Shown: positions 8,495 to 17,513 of the stretch, in pieces
Numbering within the stretch: position 1 is the first letter of the stretch
Layout: each line of letters opens with the position of its first letter
DNA from: Planctomycetota bacterium
GTDB lineage: Bacteria; Planctomycetota; UBA1135; GCA-002686595
Direction: 5' to 3'
Assembly: GCA_029250885.1 (NCBI GenBank)
Contig: JAQXEK010000021.1
Span: forward strand, 91,233-155,232
DNA: 64,000 nt
The notes under the pieces: generated by a model
The model's input: the letters and a program-made list of their open reading frames with translations, nothing else
Databases searched by the model: none
What the model was told of the DNA's origin: nothing
Position numbers and translations under genes: made by a program

Positions 8495-10087
8495 ATGAAA
8501 TCGCTGCTCTCTCTTTTCGTCCTCTCCCTGTTCCTGCTCTTCGGAGCACCCGCGTCTGCCCAAGGTGGCTGGGACACGGTCAAGAAGCCCGAGCTCGGCC
8601 TGACCTACAAGATGGCTCGTGATTACGAGGCCATCCCCGTAGATCCCCTTGAACAGTGGGAGGTGTTGATCTATCTGGAGGAGAACCCGAAGGACCCGAA
8701 GGACCGCAAGAAGATCCAGCCGCGCTTCTCGTTTACGATCATTGACCACAACTTCGGCCTGTCCACGCCGCTGACCGGCGAGGATGCGAAAGAGGGGGAG
8801 GAAGAGGAGGAGGAAGAAGAGAAGAGCAAGAGCCCAAAGATCCTGCCGATCAACAGCTTCGAACGCTACTTTGACCAGCGCTGGTCGAGTTATGGGCTGG
8901 CCGATGAGACCGAAGGCAAGGGGTCGGGTGAGTACTCCCTGCGCGAGTTTGAGCTCGAGTCCAAGAAGGGCGGCGGCGCGGGCACGGCCTATGTCTTCAG
9001 CAACGCGGCCCGCAGCGTCGTGATCATCGGCACCTGCCATAAGGAAGATCTCGAGGACCAAAAAGACATCTGGGACGCCATCATCAAGAAGATGAATGTT
9101 GTCGAGCCGGACACCGGCAAGATCGACAGGGAAGCCCAGAAGATGCTCGATAGCTATCGCAAGAAGGGCTACCTCGACCCCGAGTTTCGCGTCAAGGCGC
9201 GCATGGACCTGCCCAAGGGCTGGAAGTCCGACGATACCGAAAACTACATCCTGGTCTACTCCACCAAGGACGAGCCTCTTATCAGGTTGATCAAGCGCGA
9301 GCTCGAGTCCATCCGCAAAGAGTACGAGAAGCTCTTCCCGCCTTTGCAGCCCGTGACCACGGTCAGCCGCGTGCGCATCTGCAAGGACCAGGCCGAGTAC
9401 TTTGCCTATGGCGGCCCAAAGGGCAGCGGCGGCTACTGGAACTGGATGGCTCAAGAGCTGGTCTTCTTCGACTACGACAACGTCGAAGGCAAGGCCGGCA
9501 CCGGCAAGGCGAACTCGCGTATCGTGCTGTACCACGAGGCGTTCCACCAGTACATCTACTACAGCGCGGGCTCCTTCTCACCGCACTCTTGGTACAACGA
9601 AGGCACCGGCGACTACTTCTCCGGCGCAAAAATCTCTGGCGGCAAGGTCAAGTCCATCGGCGTCAACTCATGGCGTATCGCGACGGTCCAGAACATGATC
9701 GAGAACGGGCCTTTGGCCCCCTGGAAGGACATCATCCGCTGGAGCCAGCGGGAGTACTACGGCGGCAACGACAAGCGCATGCAGGGTGGACACAGCTACG
9801 CACAAGGCTGGTCGATGATCTACTTCCTCCGCGAGTCCAAGGTCGCCCAGAAGCACGAGGTCTGGTCCACGATCCTCGACGTGTACTTCAACACCCTGCG
9901 CGAGTCCTACAACTCTGGCTTAGCCGAACTCGAAGCCGCAGGCGATGGCGAGAACTACCAGAAGATTTCCCAGCTCTCCGAAAAATCCCTGACCCTAGCC
10001 GTCGATACGGCCTTCGCCGACGTGGACTTCGAGGAGATCGAAGAGGAATGGAAGAAGTTCATCCTGGGCTTGAAGGTCCCGAAGTAG
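8495..10087 (+). CDS. Secreted metallopeptidase-like protein (DUF1570/gluzincin type)
   Basis: A 530-residue protein starting at the ATG at 8495, which gives a clean signal peptide (MKSLLSLFVLSLFLLFGAPASA). The open frame extends upstream into the methyltransferase gene, but that part is not protein-like. A zinc-site HEAFH lies at residues 347-351, with a third ligand candidate Glu369 in NEGTGDYF, matching the spacing of gluzincin peptidases and DUF1570 proteins. An acidic run of mostly Glu sits near residues 100-112. The C-terminus is alpha helical. Expected location is the periplasm or cell surface. Substrate unknown. Confidence 0.7.
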   Translation: MKSLLSLFVLSLFLLFGAPASAQGGWDTVKKPELGLTYKMARDYEAIPVDPLEQWEVLIYLEENPKDPKDRKKIQPRFSFTIIDHNFGLSTPLTGEDAKEGEEEEEEEEKSKSPKILPINSFERYFDQRWSSYGLADETEGKGSGEYSLREFELESKKGGGAGTAYVFSNAARSVVIIGTCHKEDLEDQKDIWDAIIKKMNVVEPDTGKIDREAQKMLDSYRKKGYLDPEFRVKARMDLPKGWKSDDTENYILVYSTKDEPLIRLIKRELESIRKEYEKLFPPLQPVTTVSRVRICKDQAEYFAYGGPKGSGGYWNWMAQELVFFDYDNVEGKAGTGKANSRIVLYHEAFHQYIYYSAGSFSPHSWYNEGTGDYFSGAKISGGKVKSIGVNSWRIATVQNMIENGPLAPWKDIIRWSQREYYGGNDKRMQGGHSYAQGWSMIYFLRESKVAQKHEVWSTILDVYFNTLRESYNSGLAELEAAGDGENYQKISQLSEKSLTLAVDTAFADVDFEEIEEEWKKFILGLKVPK

Positions 10088-10104
10088 CCGCCCGAAGACA
10101 GGCC

Positions 10105-10158
10105 CAAAGCAATCGCCCCAAGCTCGACCAGTCGGTAAAGCTTGGGGCGATTCGCTTT
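10105..10158. terminator. Bidirectional terminator between convergent genes
   Basis: A perfect 14-base-pair inverted repeat (10111-10124 with 10139-10152) is extended by CAAAGC/GCTTTG with one bulged base. It sits between the peptidase stop (10087) and the convergent phosphatase stop (10190), and could terminate both. Confidence 0.7.
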
Positions 10159-10189
10159 GAGTGGCGACGTCCCGGTGGGGAGGGTGCCC

Positions 10190-11023
10190 CTACTTAGTCT
10201 CGACGTCCGACTTGCCGAGGGCAGTAATTACCCGATCCTTCCAAGCCGGGCGGCAGACCACGAGCTGGTGGTTGTACGGGTCGGCTTGGTTGTAAGGATG
10301 ATCGCTGCCATCCAGACGGCAGACGGTCCAGCCGGCTGCGCGGGCGATGGTCTCGGGTGCGCAGGTGTCCCACTCTTTGAGGCCGATGTTGTGGACGTAG
10401 ATGTCGCCTTGGCCGGTGAGCAGACGGCAGGTCTTGTTGCCAGCTCCGCCGTAGGGTACGAGTTCGCCAGCACCGACTTCCTTCGCGAAGGTCTCGACCC
10501 AAGGCGGCGTGTGGCTGCGGCTGACGGCGACGCGGGGCTTGTCCATCATGTCGGACTTCGCGTCGACCAAGGTACCGGTGCCTTCGATGCCAGCGCGCTC
10601 GCGGCCCTCGAGGGCGACGCCCCAGATCAGCATGTCCTGGGTCGGCAGGTACACGACTCCAATCGCACACTTGTTGTCGAACGACAGCGCCACATGCACG
10701 CCCCAGTCATCGCGCATTTGACTGAACTCCTTCGTTCCGTCCAAGGGATCGATGATCCATGTGCGGCGCTTCGACAGGCGAGCCGCCGTATCGACGGTCT
10801 CCTCGCTGAGAATGCCGTCATCGGGATAGCGCCCTTGGATGACGCCCTGCAAGTAGCCGTCCGCGGCCTGGTCGCCCACGTCGGCCAGCATGCTGCCCTC
10901 CCAACGGCCAGTGTTCCGCAGCCCGAGCACGCGGTCGCCCGCAGCCCGCGCAATCTCAATCGCAAAGGCCAGGTCGCGCTCGATGTCCTGGTCCGTGAAG
11001 TCCTGTGATGTGTCTGAAGTCAT
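10190..11023 (-). CDS. 3'(2'),5'-bisphosphate nucleotidase / inositol-monophosphatase family (CysQ-like)
   Basis: A 277-residue Mg-dependent phosphatase. It shows the family motifs LSEE (metal-binding Glu), WIIDPLDGTKEF (the DPxDGT metal loop, with the KEF extension typical of CysQ over plain IMPases) and EWDTCAPE near the C-terminus. The likely reaction is hydrolysis of 3'-phosphoadenosine 5'-phosphate to AMP, recycling the by-product of sulfate assimilation or sulfotransfer; inositol phosphate is an alternative substrate. It is cytoplasmic. The gene stands alone, with 226 bases separating its start from the next minus-strand gene upstream. Confidence 0.85.
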   Translation of the reverse strand: MTSDTSQDFTDQDIERDLAFAIEIARAAGDRVLGLRNTGRWEGSMLADVGDQAADGYLQGVIQGRYPDDGILSEETVDTAARLSKRRTWIIDPLDGTKEFSQMRDDWGVHVALSFDNKCAIGVVYLPTQDMLIWGVALEGRERAGIEGTGTLVDAKSDMMDKPRVAVSRSHTPPWVETFAKEVGAGELVPYGGAGNKTCRLLTGQGDIYVHNIGLKEWDTCAPETIARAAGWTVCRLDGSDHPYNQADPYNHQLVVCRPAWKDRVITALGKSDVETK

Positions 11024-11249
11024 AGGTGAGAGAATAACTCCTCAAGTCCCAGGGGAGAGCTTTTCACGGCAGCTTTCTAGGGGCGAGCGATGGCTCCGCC
11101 GGGTTGCCCCGAAGATTCCGCGAAGTGATCTCACCCGAAACCAGGCCTCTAGCTTGGATCAAGTCTCCGAGCCCCCGCTACCAAACCCTCTTCCATCGTG
11201 CAGATCTGACTCCTTTTACCCGCTTGATCCGTTTCCCTAAGGCCTACGC

Positions 11250-12044
11250 CTAGCAGGCCTTATCGGGGTTCGACCAGTACATGGCAAAGGGGCTGCCGCC
11301 AGGGTCGGTGACGATGGAGAAGCGGCCCTTGCCAAGGATCTCGGTGGCGGGGACTTGGAGTGTACCGCCGAGTTCTACGACCTGGTTGGTGCTGGCCTCA
11401 ATGTCGCTGACGGCGATGTAGGGCAGCCAGCAGGAAGGTGTGGTGTCGCCGACCGGCTTAGCCTGGATGCCTGCGACGCCAAAGCCCTCGGGCGATCCCT
11501 TGGGCGCAAGAACGGTGTAGATTGCGCCTTTGCCCATGTCCATGTCGATCAGGTCCCAGCCAACGACTTTGGAGTAGAACTCCCGGGCCGCGGGGGCGTC
11601 GTCGCAGAGGATCTCGACCCAGCAGAACGTGCCCGGCGAGCCGTCGGCGATCCACTCGGGCCTAGTCGGGTCGGTTGGATCCAACGCAAAGAGTACGGCG
11701 CCCTCGGCATCGGCGATGGCGCAGATCTTGCCGGTCTCGGGAAGGTCAAGCAGGGGCATCTTGGGCTTGCCGCCGGCTGCTTCGGCGCGCTGCATATACC
11801 CTTCGATGTCGTCGGTGCCCACGTAGACAGCCCAGTGGGGCCGAACGGAAGAGCCGGGCTCGATCGGCATGAGACCGCCCACGGTCTTGCCCCCTAAATA
11901 GAAGTGGGTGTAGGTCTCGCGCTCTTCCGTTTTGGTGGTCCAGCCAAAGATCTTGTTGTAGAACTTGCAGGTGGCATCAAAGTCCGTGCAGTGAATCTCG
12001 TTCCAGATAATGCGGCCGCTAAGAGAGACTGTTGGCTTCGTCAT
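11250..12044 (-). CDS. Two-domain VOC (glyoxalase/dioxygenase superfamily) protein
   Basis: A 264-residue protein made of two tandem vicinal-oxygen-chelate modules, each opening with a strand and FYxxxFGW/FYSKVVGW element (about residues 13-35 and 140-165). Each closes with a beta strand carrying a D.eG..f/DPGGSPFAMY signature. This layout is common in uncharacterised 'VOC family' proteins resembling antibiotic-resistance and hydroxylase-like members. It is the last gene after the formate dehydrogenase set on the same strand, 18 bases beyond the CBS-domain gene, so it may be co-transcribed. No specific reaction can be assigned. Confidence 0.75.
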   Translation of the reverse strand: MTKPTVSLSGRIIWNEIHCTDFDATCKFYNKIFGWTTKTEERETYTHFYLGGKTVGGLMPIEPGSSVRPHWAVYVGTDDIEGYMQRAEAAGGKPKMPLLDLPETGKICAIADAEGAVLFALDPTDPTRPEWIADGSPGTFCWVEILCDDAPAAREFYSKVVGWDLIDMDMGKGAIYTVLAPKGSPEGFGVAGIQAKPVGDTTPSCWLPYIAVSDIEASTNQVVELGGTLQVPATEILGKGRFSIVTDPGGSPFAMYWSNPDKAC

Positions 12045-12062
12045 GGCACCGGTATGGTGGAT

Positions 12063-12692
12063 TTAGTTCTCTTCGACAAGAGTCAGCTGGTAGCCACAGG
12101 AGAGGTACTTGTCCACGAGCTTTTGGATGTCCGAAATGCGGACCTGCATCACGATCGATACGCGGCCCTTCTCTTCGGGGTAGATGGCGAGATCGAAGAT
12201 CGTGGCATTAACGGCGACAGCAATCTGGGCGGGGTCGAGCTTGTAGCTGGGACCCTTGGGTCCGCGCAAAACGAGCCGGTGCCCGTGCTGGGTGGTGGTT
12301 CGGCGAGCGAACAGCTTGAAGATGTCGGACTCCGTGACAATGCCCTTGAGTTCGCCTCCGTCAAGGACCGGCAGGCCGCCGATCTTTGCCCGCAGCATGA
12401 TCTGGGCCGCGCGCTCCAAATGGTCATTAGGGGCCACATGGAGCATCTGTTCAGCCAGCAGGCTCTCGACTGAAACCTTAACGCCCTCTAGCTCTCTGCG
12501 CTCCCGCTCCTCAATCGTCCAAGGCAGGGCTTGCTTCAGGTCGCGGTCCGTCAGCATGCCAAGCACCCTCTTGCCGCGAACTACGGGCGCACGGCGGACA
12601 CCCTTCTCCTGAAAGAACTCCCAGGCCTTACGGCAGTCCATGCCAGCCTCGATCGTAAGGACCGGACTTGTCATGATGCTGCGGATTAGCAT
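12063..12692 (-). CDS. CBS-domain protein with C-terminal ACT-like region
   Basis: A 209-residue protein. Two CBS domains (about residues 1-60 and 72-132) are recognisable from IMTSPVLTIEAG, VLGMLTDRDLK, GGLPVLDGGELKGIVTESDIF. The remaining 70 residues resemble an ACT-type module (KGRVSIVMQVRISDIQKLVDKYLSCGYQ). CBS pairs usually bind adenine nucleotides or NAD(H). The start lies 2 bases after the stop of the formate dehydrogenase catalytic gene, implying translational coupling and a possible role sensing energy or redox state for that enzyme. That role is inference; I know of no fixed CBS partner of FdsA. Confidence 0.75.
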   Translation of the reverse strand: MLIRSIMTSPVLTIEAGMDCRKAWEFFQEKGVRRAPVVRGKRVLGMLTDRDLKQALPWTIEERERRELEGVKVSVESLLAEQMLHVAPNDHLERAAQIMLRAKIGGLPVLDGGELKGIVTESDIFKLFARRTTTQHGHRLVLRGPKGPSYKLDPAQIAVAVNATIFDLAIYPEEKGRVSIVMQVRISDIQKLVDKYLSCGYQLTLVEEN

Positions 12693-12694
12693 GG

Positions 12695-15622
12695 CTAGTT
12701 CTCCTGGGTTTCCTCTTCGAGTACGCCCGCTTCGCTGTCGGCAGCTGCGCCCCGGGGACTCTGGTGGAAGTAGCTTCCGGGGAATAGCCCCGCGTGGCCG
12801 AACTCGATCGAGTTGACCTTCGTGATCTCGGCCGCGCAGACCTTGTACTCTGCGGTACCGGTTACAGAGTCACCAACGTCGTTGGTGAGTACGTTGGCTC
12901 GGGCCTCAGCGAAGTGCAGGGACATCCAGATGCACCCGGGCCGGACTTGGCGCGAGACGTGGGCCGCGACCTCGATGACACCGCGGCGGGTCTTGACCTC
13001 GACCAGGTCGCCCTCGTCGATGCCGCGCTTGCGTGCATCCCTTGGGTGGATCTGCACGAAGGCCTCGGACTGCTTGGCGTCGAGTCCCTCGTCGCGCCGC
13101 GTCTGGGTCGCCGAGTTGTAGTGATAGAGCGTGCGCCCCGTGGACAGCAGCAGGCCGTAGTCCTTGTCGGGTAGCTCCATCGAAGGGCGGTAGGCGACGG
13201 CCGTCAAGAGCCCCTTGCCGCGCAGCACGCCGCCTTCGTGCAGGTACTTCGTGCCGGGATCTTGATCGTCTTTGCAAGGCCACTGCAATCCGCTGAAGCC
13301 GTCGGGAGTCGGTTGATCCAGGCGCTCGTGGGTGATGCCCGCAAAGTTGGGTGCCGAGGCAGAGAACTCGCGGAAGATCTGGGCCGGTGTCTGATGGCTC
13401 CAGACGGAAGGGTCCAGATTGCGTTTCGCTGATGCGCGCCGGCCGAGTTCGAGCAAGATCTCCCAGTCTGCGCGCGCCTCACCGGGCGGGTTGACCGCCT
13501 TGCGCACGCGCTGCATGCGGCGCTCGGAGTTGACGAAGACGCCCTCCTTCTCCGCGAAGTTGCCCGCGGGGAAGACCACGTCCGCATAGCGCAGTGTCTC
13601 GTTCGGGAAGATGTCTTGGAGGACCACGAACTCGACGCGGTTCATGCGCTCTTCGAGGGCGAGCACGTTGGGCTCCGAGAGCAGGATGTCCTCGCCCATG
13701 ACAAAGAACGCGCGTATCTGGTCGCCGGCAGCCTTCATCATCTCGTTGAGGTTCAGGCCGGGATCGGGGGAGAGGTCGCGCTTCCAGAGCTTCTCAAACT
13801 TCGCCTGGGACTCTGTGTCGTCGACGCGCTGGTAGCCGGGATAGTAGATCGGCGAGGCGCCGGCGTCGTTTGCGCCTTGGACGTTGTTCTGGCCGCGCAA
13901 CGGGTTCAAGCCCATGCTCGGCCCGCCGAGGTGGCCGGTCAACAGCACCAGGTTCGCTAGTGCGTAGACGTTGTCGGTACCGTGGCTGTGTTCGGTGATC
14001 CCGAGGGTGTAGTAGATGCCGGCTTTGCGCGTGGTCGCATAGGACCGCGCAGTCCTGCGGATGAGTTCTGCCGAGACACCGCACATCTTCTCAGCCTCTT
14101 CCGGTGTGTAGTCCTGCACCGCGTCGCGCACCGCTTCAAAGCCCTCGGTGTGCTCGGCGACGAACTTCTTATCGGTCAAATCCTCGTTGATGATCACGTG
14201 TGCCATTGCGTTCAGCAGCCAGACATCGGTGCCCGGCTTAATCTGCATGTGGTCGTCGGCAATGGTTGTGAGCCAGATCGCACGCGGGTCGGCAACGATT
14301 AGGGTTGCGCCGCGGCGGACCGCACGCTTCATCTCCATCGCGATGATGGGGTGTGCTTCGGATGTGTTGCTACCAATGACAAACAGGAAGTCGGCGTCGC
14401 GAATCTCGCGGATCGAGTTCGTCATCGCACCAGCACCAAATGTGTTGACCAGACCGGCCACAGTGGGGGCGTGTCAGGTCGCCGCACATTGGTGCACGTT
14501 GTTCGTGCCGAAGGCGACGCGGCTGACCTTCTGCACAAGGAAGTTCTCCTCGATCGTGCAGCGCGCCGAGCTTACGAACGCAAGGCTGTCGTCGCCGTAC
14601 TTGGCGCTGACCTTCTCCAGGCCAGCAATGGCGGCGTCGAAGGCCTCGTCCCAAGTTGCCGGATGCAGGTCGCCATCGGCGCCGCGAACCAGCGGTGTGG
14701 TCAGGCGCTCTTCATGGTGCACGAAGTCGTAGCCGAAGCGGCCCTTCACACAAAGGTTGCCATCGGAGCTGACGCCGCTGAATCCAGCGGGCAGGTCCAT
14801 GTTCTGGTTCGGCGTGGCGTCCGGGCTGGTGACCTTGACGACCTCGCCCAGTCCGTCGCGCCCGTCAGGGTCCACGTTGAAGTCGAACTGGCACCCGACC
14901 CCGCAGTAGTTGCAGGTCGTGCGTACCTTCTTGAGTTCGCTCTCAATCGGCTGGTTGCGTGTCTTGGGCTTCTTCTCGCCCATGGCGCCGGTGGGGCACA
15001 CGGCAACGCAGCCGCCGCACAGCTCGCAGGTTGTGTCCAAGAGTGAGCGCGAGTCCGGCGTGGCGATCGCGGTCTCGGAACCGCGGCCCACGAGAGTGAT
15101 TGCTGACACGGCCTCGACCTCGTCGCAGTAGCGCGTGCACTTTGCGCACAGTATGCACAGGTCCGAGTCGTACTGGATGTAGGGGTTCACATCAGCGCTG
15201 CGGTCTCCGGCGATCTCGTCGCGTAGGTTCGTCAGCTTGCCCCAGTTCTCGGCACCGAATTTCTTCGATGCACCCGCGAGCTTGTTGGGTGCGCCTCGGT
15301 GCTGGCCGCCTTCGCTGTCCTCGTCGGCGTGGTCCGTGAGGTACAGGCTGAACAAGGTCTTGCGGTGCTTCTCGACGCGCTCGCTCTTGGTCTGGAACGA
15401 TGCGCCATCGGTGGCCTTCGTCGCGCAGGAGGGTAGCAATCGGCGCTGGCCTTCGATCTCGACGAGGCACGAGCGGCAGGCCCCGGCGGGGTCGAGGCGC
15501 GGGTCGTGGCAAAGGGTCGGTATTGCGATGTCATTGCGGCGCGCAACTTCCAACATGGACTCGCCGGCGGTGAACTCGAACTTCTGACCGTCGATGGTGC
15601 AGGTGGGCTTGGTGATGATCAT
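12695..15622 (-). CDS. fdsA: NAD-dependent formate dehydrogenase alpha subunit, selenocysteine-containing
   Basis: A 975-residue molybdo/tungsto-bis-PGD enzyme if the in-frame UGA at 14476-14474 is read as selenocysteine (residue 383). Frame and homology continue across it: ...NNVHQCAAT-U-HAPTVAGL..., where known enzymes have Cys or Sec followed by H.P(S/T)VAGL. The N-terminus carries a [2Fe-2S] site (Cys38, 49, 52, 66), two ferredoxin-type [4Fe-4S] motifs (Cys156/159/162/166 and 199/202/205/209) and the catalytic-domain [4Fe-4S] (Cys237/240/244/291). The C-terminal molybdopterin-dinucleotide domain lies near LLLSTGRTLYHYNS. It oxidises formate to CO2, passing electrons to the flavin subunit encoded 4 bases upstream. 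An ordinary annotation would split it into two genes at the UGA. Confidence 0.9.
14435..14476 (-). promoter_or_regulatory. UGA selenocysteine codon and bacterial SECIS-like hairpin
   Basis: The UGA codon (14476-14474) is followed after 18 bases by a GGUCU apical loop (14455-14451). The loop is closed by GGCC/GGUC (14459-14456 with 14450-14447), and the stem continues with UGU/ACA around a bulged A. As I remember E. coli fdhF, the loop sequence and the UGA-to-loop distance are the same. This is the expected SelB binding element. Confidence 0.8.
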
Positions 15623-15626
15623 GGAG

Positions 15627-17306
15627 CTAGTCTTGGAAGTCGCCAGGGAAGTATTTGCGCGCGCTAGTCAGGGGGAGGGCAGCGATCTGGCCGAGGCCGC
15701 AGATGGAGCCTTCGCCCATCTGCCAGGCGACGTCGTCCACGTGGGTGAGGGCTCGGTCGCCGTTACTTTGGCAGGTGCCGGCCACGTCGCGGTCCACGGC
15801 TTCGCGCAGGTAGCGCGTGCCGATGCGGCAGGGCGCGCATTGGCCGCAGGACTCGTCCTCGAAGAAGCGCAGCTGCTCGAGGCAAGCCCAGCGCATGTCG
15901 ACGGTGTCGTTCAGCACGACCACGCCCGCCGAGCCCAGCATCGAGCCGACCTCGCCGAGTGACTTATAGTCGAGGGGGCGGGTGCGTTCGGATGCGGGCA
16001 GGAAGCCTGCGCTGGCGCCGCCGGGGCAGAAGGCCTTGAGCTCACCGACGTATCCACCGGCGGCCTCCACCAGCTCGTCCAGGGTTACGCCCAGGGGCAG
16101 TTCGTAGGTGCCGGGGCGCGCCACGTGGCCGCTGACGCAGTAGAGCTTTGCGCCAGCCTCATCGCGGCCCTGTGCGCGGAATGCCGCGCCCCCACGGGCG
16201 AGGATGCCTGGCACGCAGGCGATGGTCTCGACATTATGGATCAACGTTGGCTTGCCCCAGAGTCCGACCTCCACGGGGAAGGGCGGCTTCAGCCTGGGCA
16301 TGCCGCGCTTGCCCTCGAGGGCTTCGAGCAGAGCCGTCTCTTCGCCGCAGATGTAGGAGCCTTGGCCTTCGTGGATGTGAAAGTCGAGCCCGGTCAAGAG
16401 GCCAGCGGCCTCAAACGCGGCGATGGCGTCTTCGAGGCACACGCGCGGGACCTGGAACTCGCCGCGCAGGTAGAGGTAGATGGTGTCCGCGCCAACCGCG
16501 CGGGCGGCGATGGCCAGACCCTCGATGACTAGGTCTGGGCGGCGCATCATGAGCTCGCGGTCCTTGAACGTACCGGGCTCGCCTTCGTCGGCATTCAGCA
16601 CGACGAAGCGCTCTTGGACTGGCTGGCCGGCGACCGCGCGCCACTTGATGTGGGCCGGGAAGCCCGCGCCGCCGCGGCCTTGAAGCCCCGAGTTCTCGAG
16701 CTCTTGGAAGAAGGCGTCCGCATCGTCTGTGCCAGCGCCCAGCTCGGCCGCCTTGGCCAGGCCCGCGCCTTCGTAGTTTGCCTCGCCAAGCAGGTTGATC
16801 GAGAGGGAGTCCGGCGCGGCATCCGCGGGGCCGACGTCGCCGGTCCAGGTGATGCCGGTCGCCGTGGCCTGTACGCGGTGCGAGCTGGAGGCGAGCGCGG
16901 TCCAGTCGCCCTTTGTCGCGGCCATGTCGAGGGCTGTGACCTCGGGCAGGGTGACGCGGTCCTTGAGCACGGCTGGCGGCGTGTCGCAGGCGGCCAGGCA
17001 GGAGCAACCCTCGGCATCCAAACCGGCGGCCAGGGCCGCCTCGAGCACCTCATCGGCGCCCTTCATGCGGCAGGAGAGCCCGGTGCAGACGCGGACCTTC
17101 TTGTCCGGGCGCGCCAACAGGGAATAGAAGCTCGCCACGCCAAACGCGGCCGCCTCGGAGCTGCCTGTGGCGGTTGCAACCTTGGCCGCGGCCTCGGGCA
17201 CCATCCCCCCGGCCGCCTGGAGCCGATCGGGCAGCTCGCCCTGCTTGCGTCGTTGCTGTTCGCGCCTGGACGCATCCTTGGGCGCCCTCCCTCCTGTAAT
17301 ACTCAT
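15627..17306 (-). CDS. fdsB: Formate dehydrogenase beta subunit, NuoE-NuoF fusion type
   Basis: About 559 residues from the ATG at 17306, which has AGGGG just upstream; the frame is open to 17411. The N-terminal part is a NuoE/FdsG-like thioredoxin-fold [2Fe-2S] domain (VCTGLSC and CSCLAACD). Next is the NuoF-like domain with the NADH/FMN glycine-rich motif GRGGAGFP and NADEGEPGTFKDR, then an SLBB-like segment, and last the N3-type [4Fe-4S] motif ESCGQCAPC. It takes electrons from the alpha subunit and reduces NAD+ through FMN. Having the NuoE-like part fused explains why no separate fdsG gene is present. It is the first gene of the minus-strand operon. Complex I is excluded by the formate dehydrogenase partner. 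Confidence 0.88.
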   Translation of the reverse strand: MSITGGRAPKDASRREQQRRKQGELPDRLQAAGGMVPEAAAKVATATGSSEAAAFGVASFYSLLARPDKKVRVCTGLSCRMKGADEVLEAALAAGLDAEGCSCLAACDTPPAVLKDRVTLPEVTALDMAATKGDWTALASSSHRVQATATGITWTGDVGPADAAPDSLSINLLGEANYEGAGLAKAAELGAGTDDADAFFQELENSGLQGRGGAGFPAHIKWRAVAGQPVQERFVVLNADEGEPGTFKDRELMMRRPDLVIEGLAIAARAVGADTIYLYLRGEFQVPRVCLEDAIAAFEAAGLLTGLDFHIHEGQGSYICGEETALLEALEGKRGMPRLKPPFPVEVGLWGKPTLIHNVETIACVPGILARGGAAFRAQGRDEAGAKLYCVSGHVARPGTYELPLGVTLDELVEAAGGYVGELKAFCPGGASAGFLPASERTRPLDYKSLGEVGSMLGSAGVVVLNDTVDMRWACLEQLRFFEDESCGQCAPCRIGTRYLREAVDRDVAGTCQSNGDRALTHVDDVAWQMGEGSICGLGQIAALPLTSARKYFPGDFQD

Positions 17307-17513
17307 AACCCCTATCGTATCCGAGCCCGGCTTCCCCAGAGCGCTATATACAGGTCTTGTATCCTCGACCCTTTCGGAATCCTCGCCTCCCAATGGGCCC
17401 TCCACCCCCACCCTCCGCCCCGCGGACTCTCAGATTTCCCTGTGGTGACACACGGCTTTCTATTTACCCTTCCCCCTGTACCAGCGAAGCCGAAAAAAAC
17501 TGCCTGCTGCCCC
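17307..17513. promoter_or_regulatory. Divergent promoter region between fdsB and the ABC transporter
   Basis: This 207-base gap separates oppositely oriented operons. It is C-rich on the plus strand, with runs of A at 17492-17499 before the transporter start. I could not identify a regulator site or a sigma-54 type promoter with confidence. Confidence 0.3.

Noticed and set aside
7682..9547. A 621-codon minus-strand open frame
   Set aside because: It lies opposite two well-supported plus-strand genes, has no recognisable motif and arises from the codon pattern of high-GC DNA.
10142..11008. A 288-codon plus-strand open frame across the cysQ-like gene
   Set aside because: The opposite strand encodes an IMPase-family protein with intact motifs, and the plus frame begins inside the terminator hairpin.
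14462..14476. A frameshift or nonsense mutation splitting the formate dehydrogenase gene
   Set aside because: The two parts are in the same frame, separated only by one UGA at the catalytic Sec/Cys position, and a SECIS-like hairpin follows; no other damage is visible.
15627..17306. Complex I subunits NuoE/NuoF
   Set aside because: The gene is coupled to a formate dehydrogenase alpha gene, and no other nuo genes are nearby.
16614..17513. A long N-terminal extension of the ABC ATPase
   Set aside because: It overlaps the formate dehydrogenase beta subunit in antisense and lacks domain features; the ATG at 17514 starts just before the nucleotide-binding domain.
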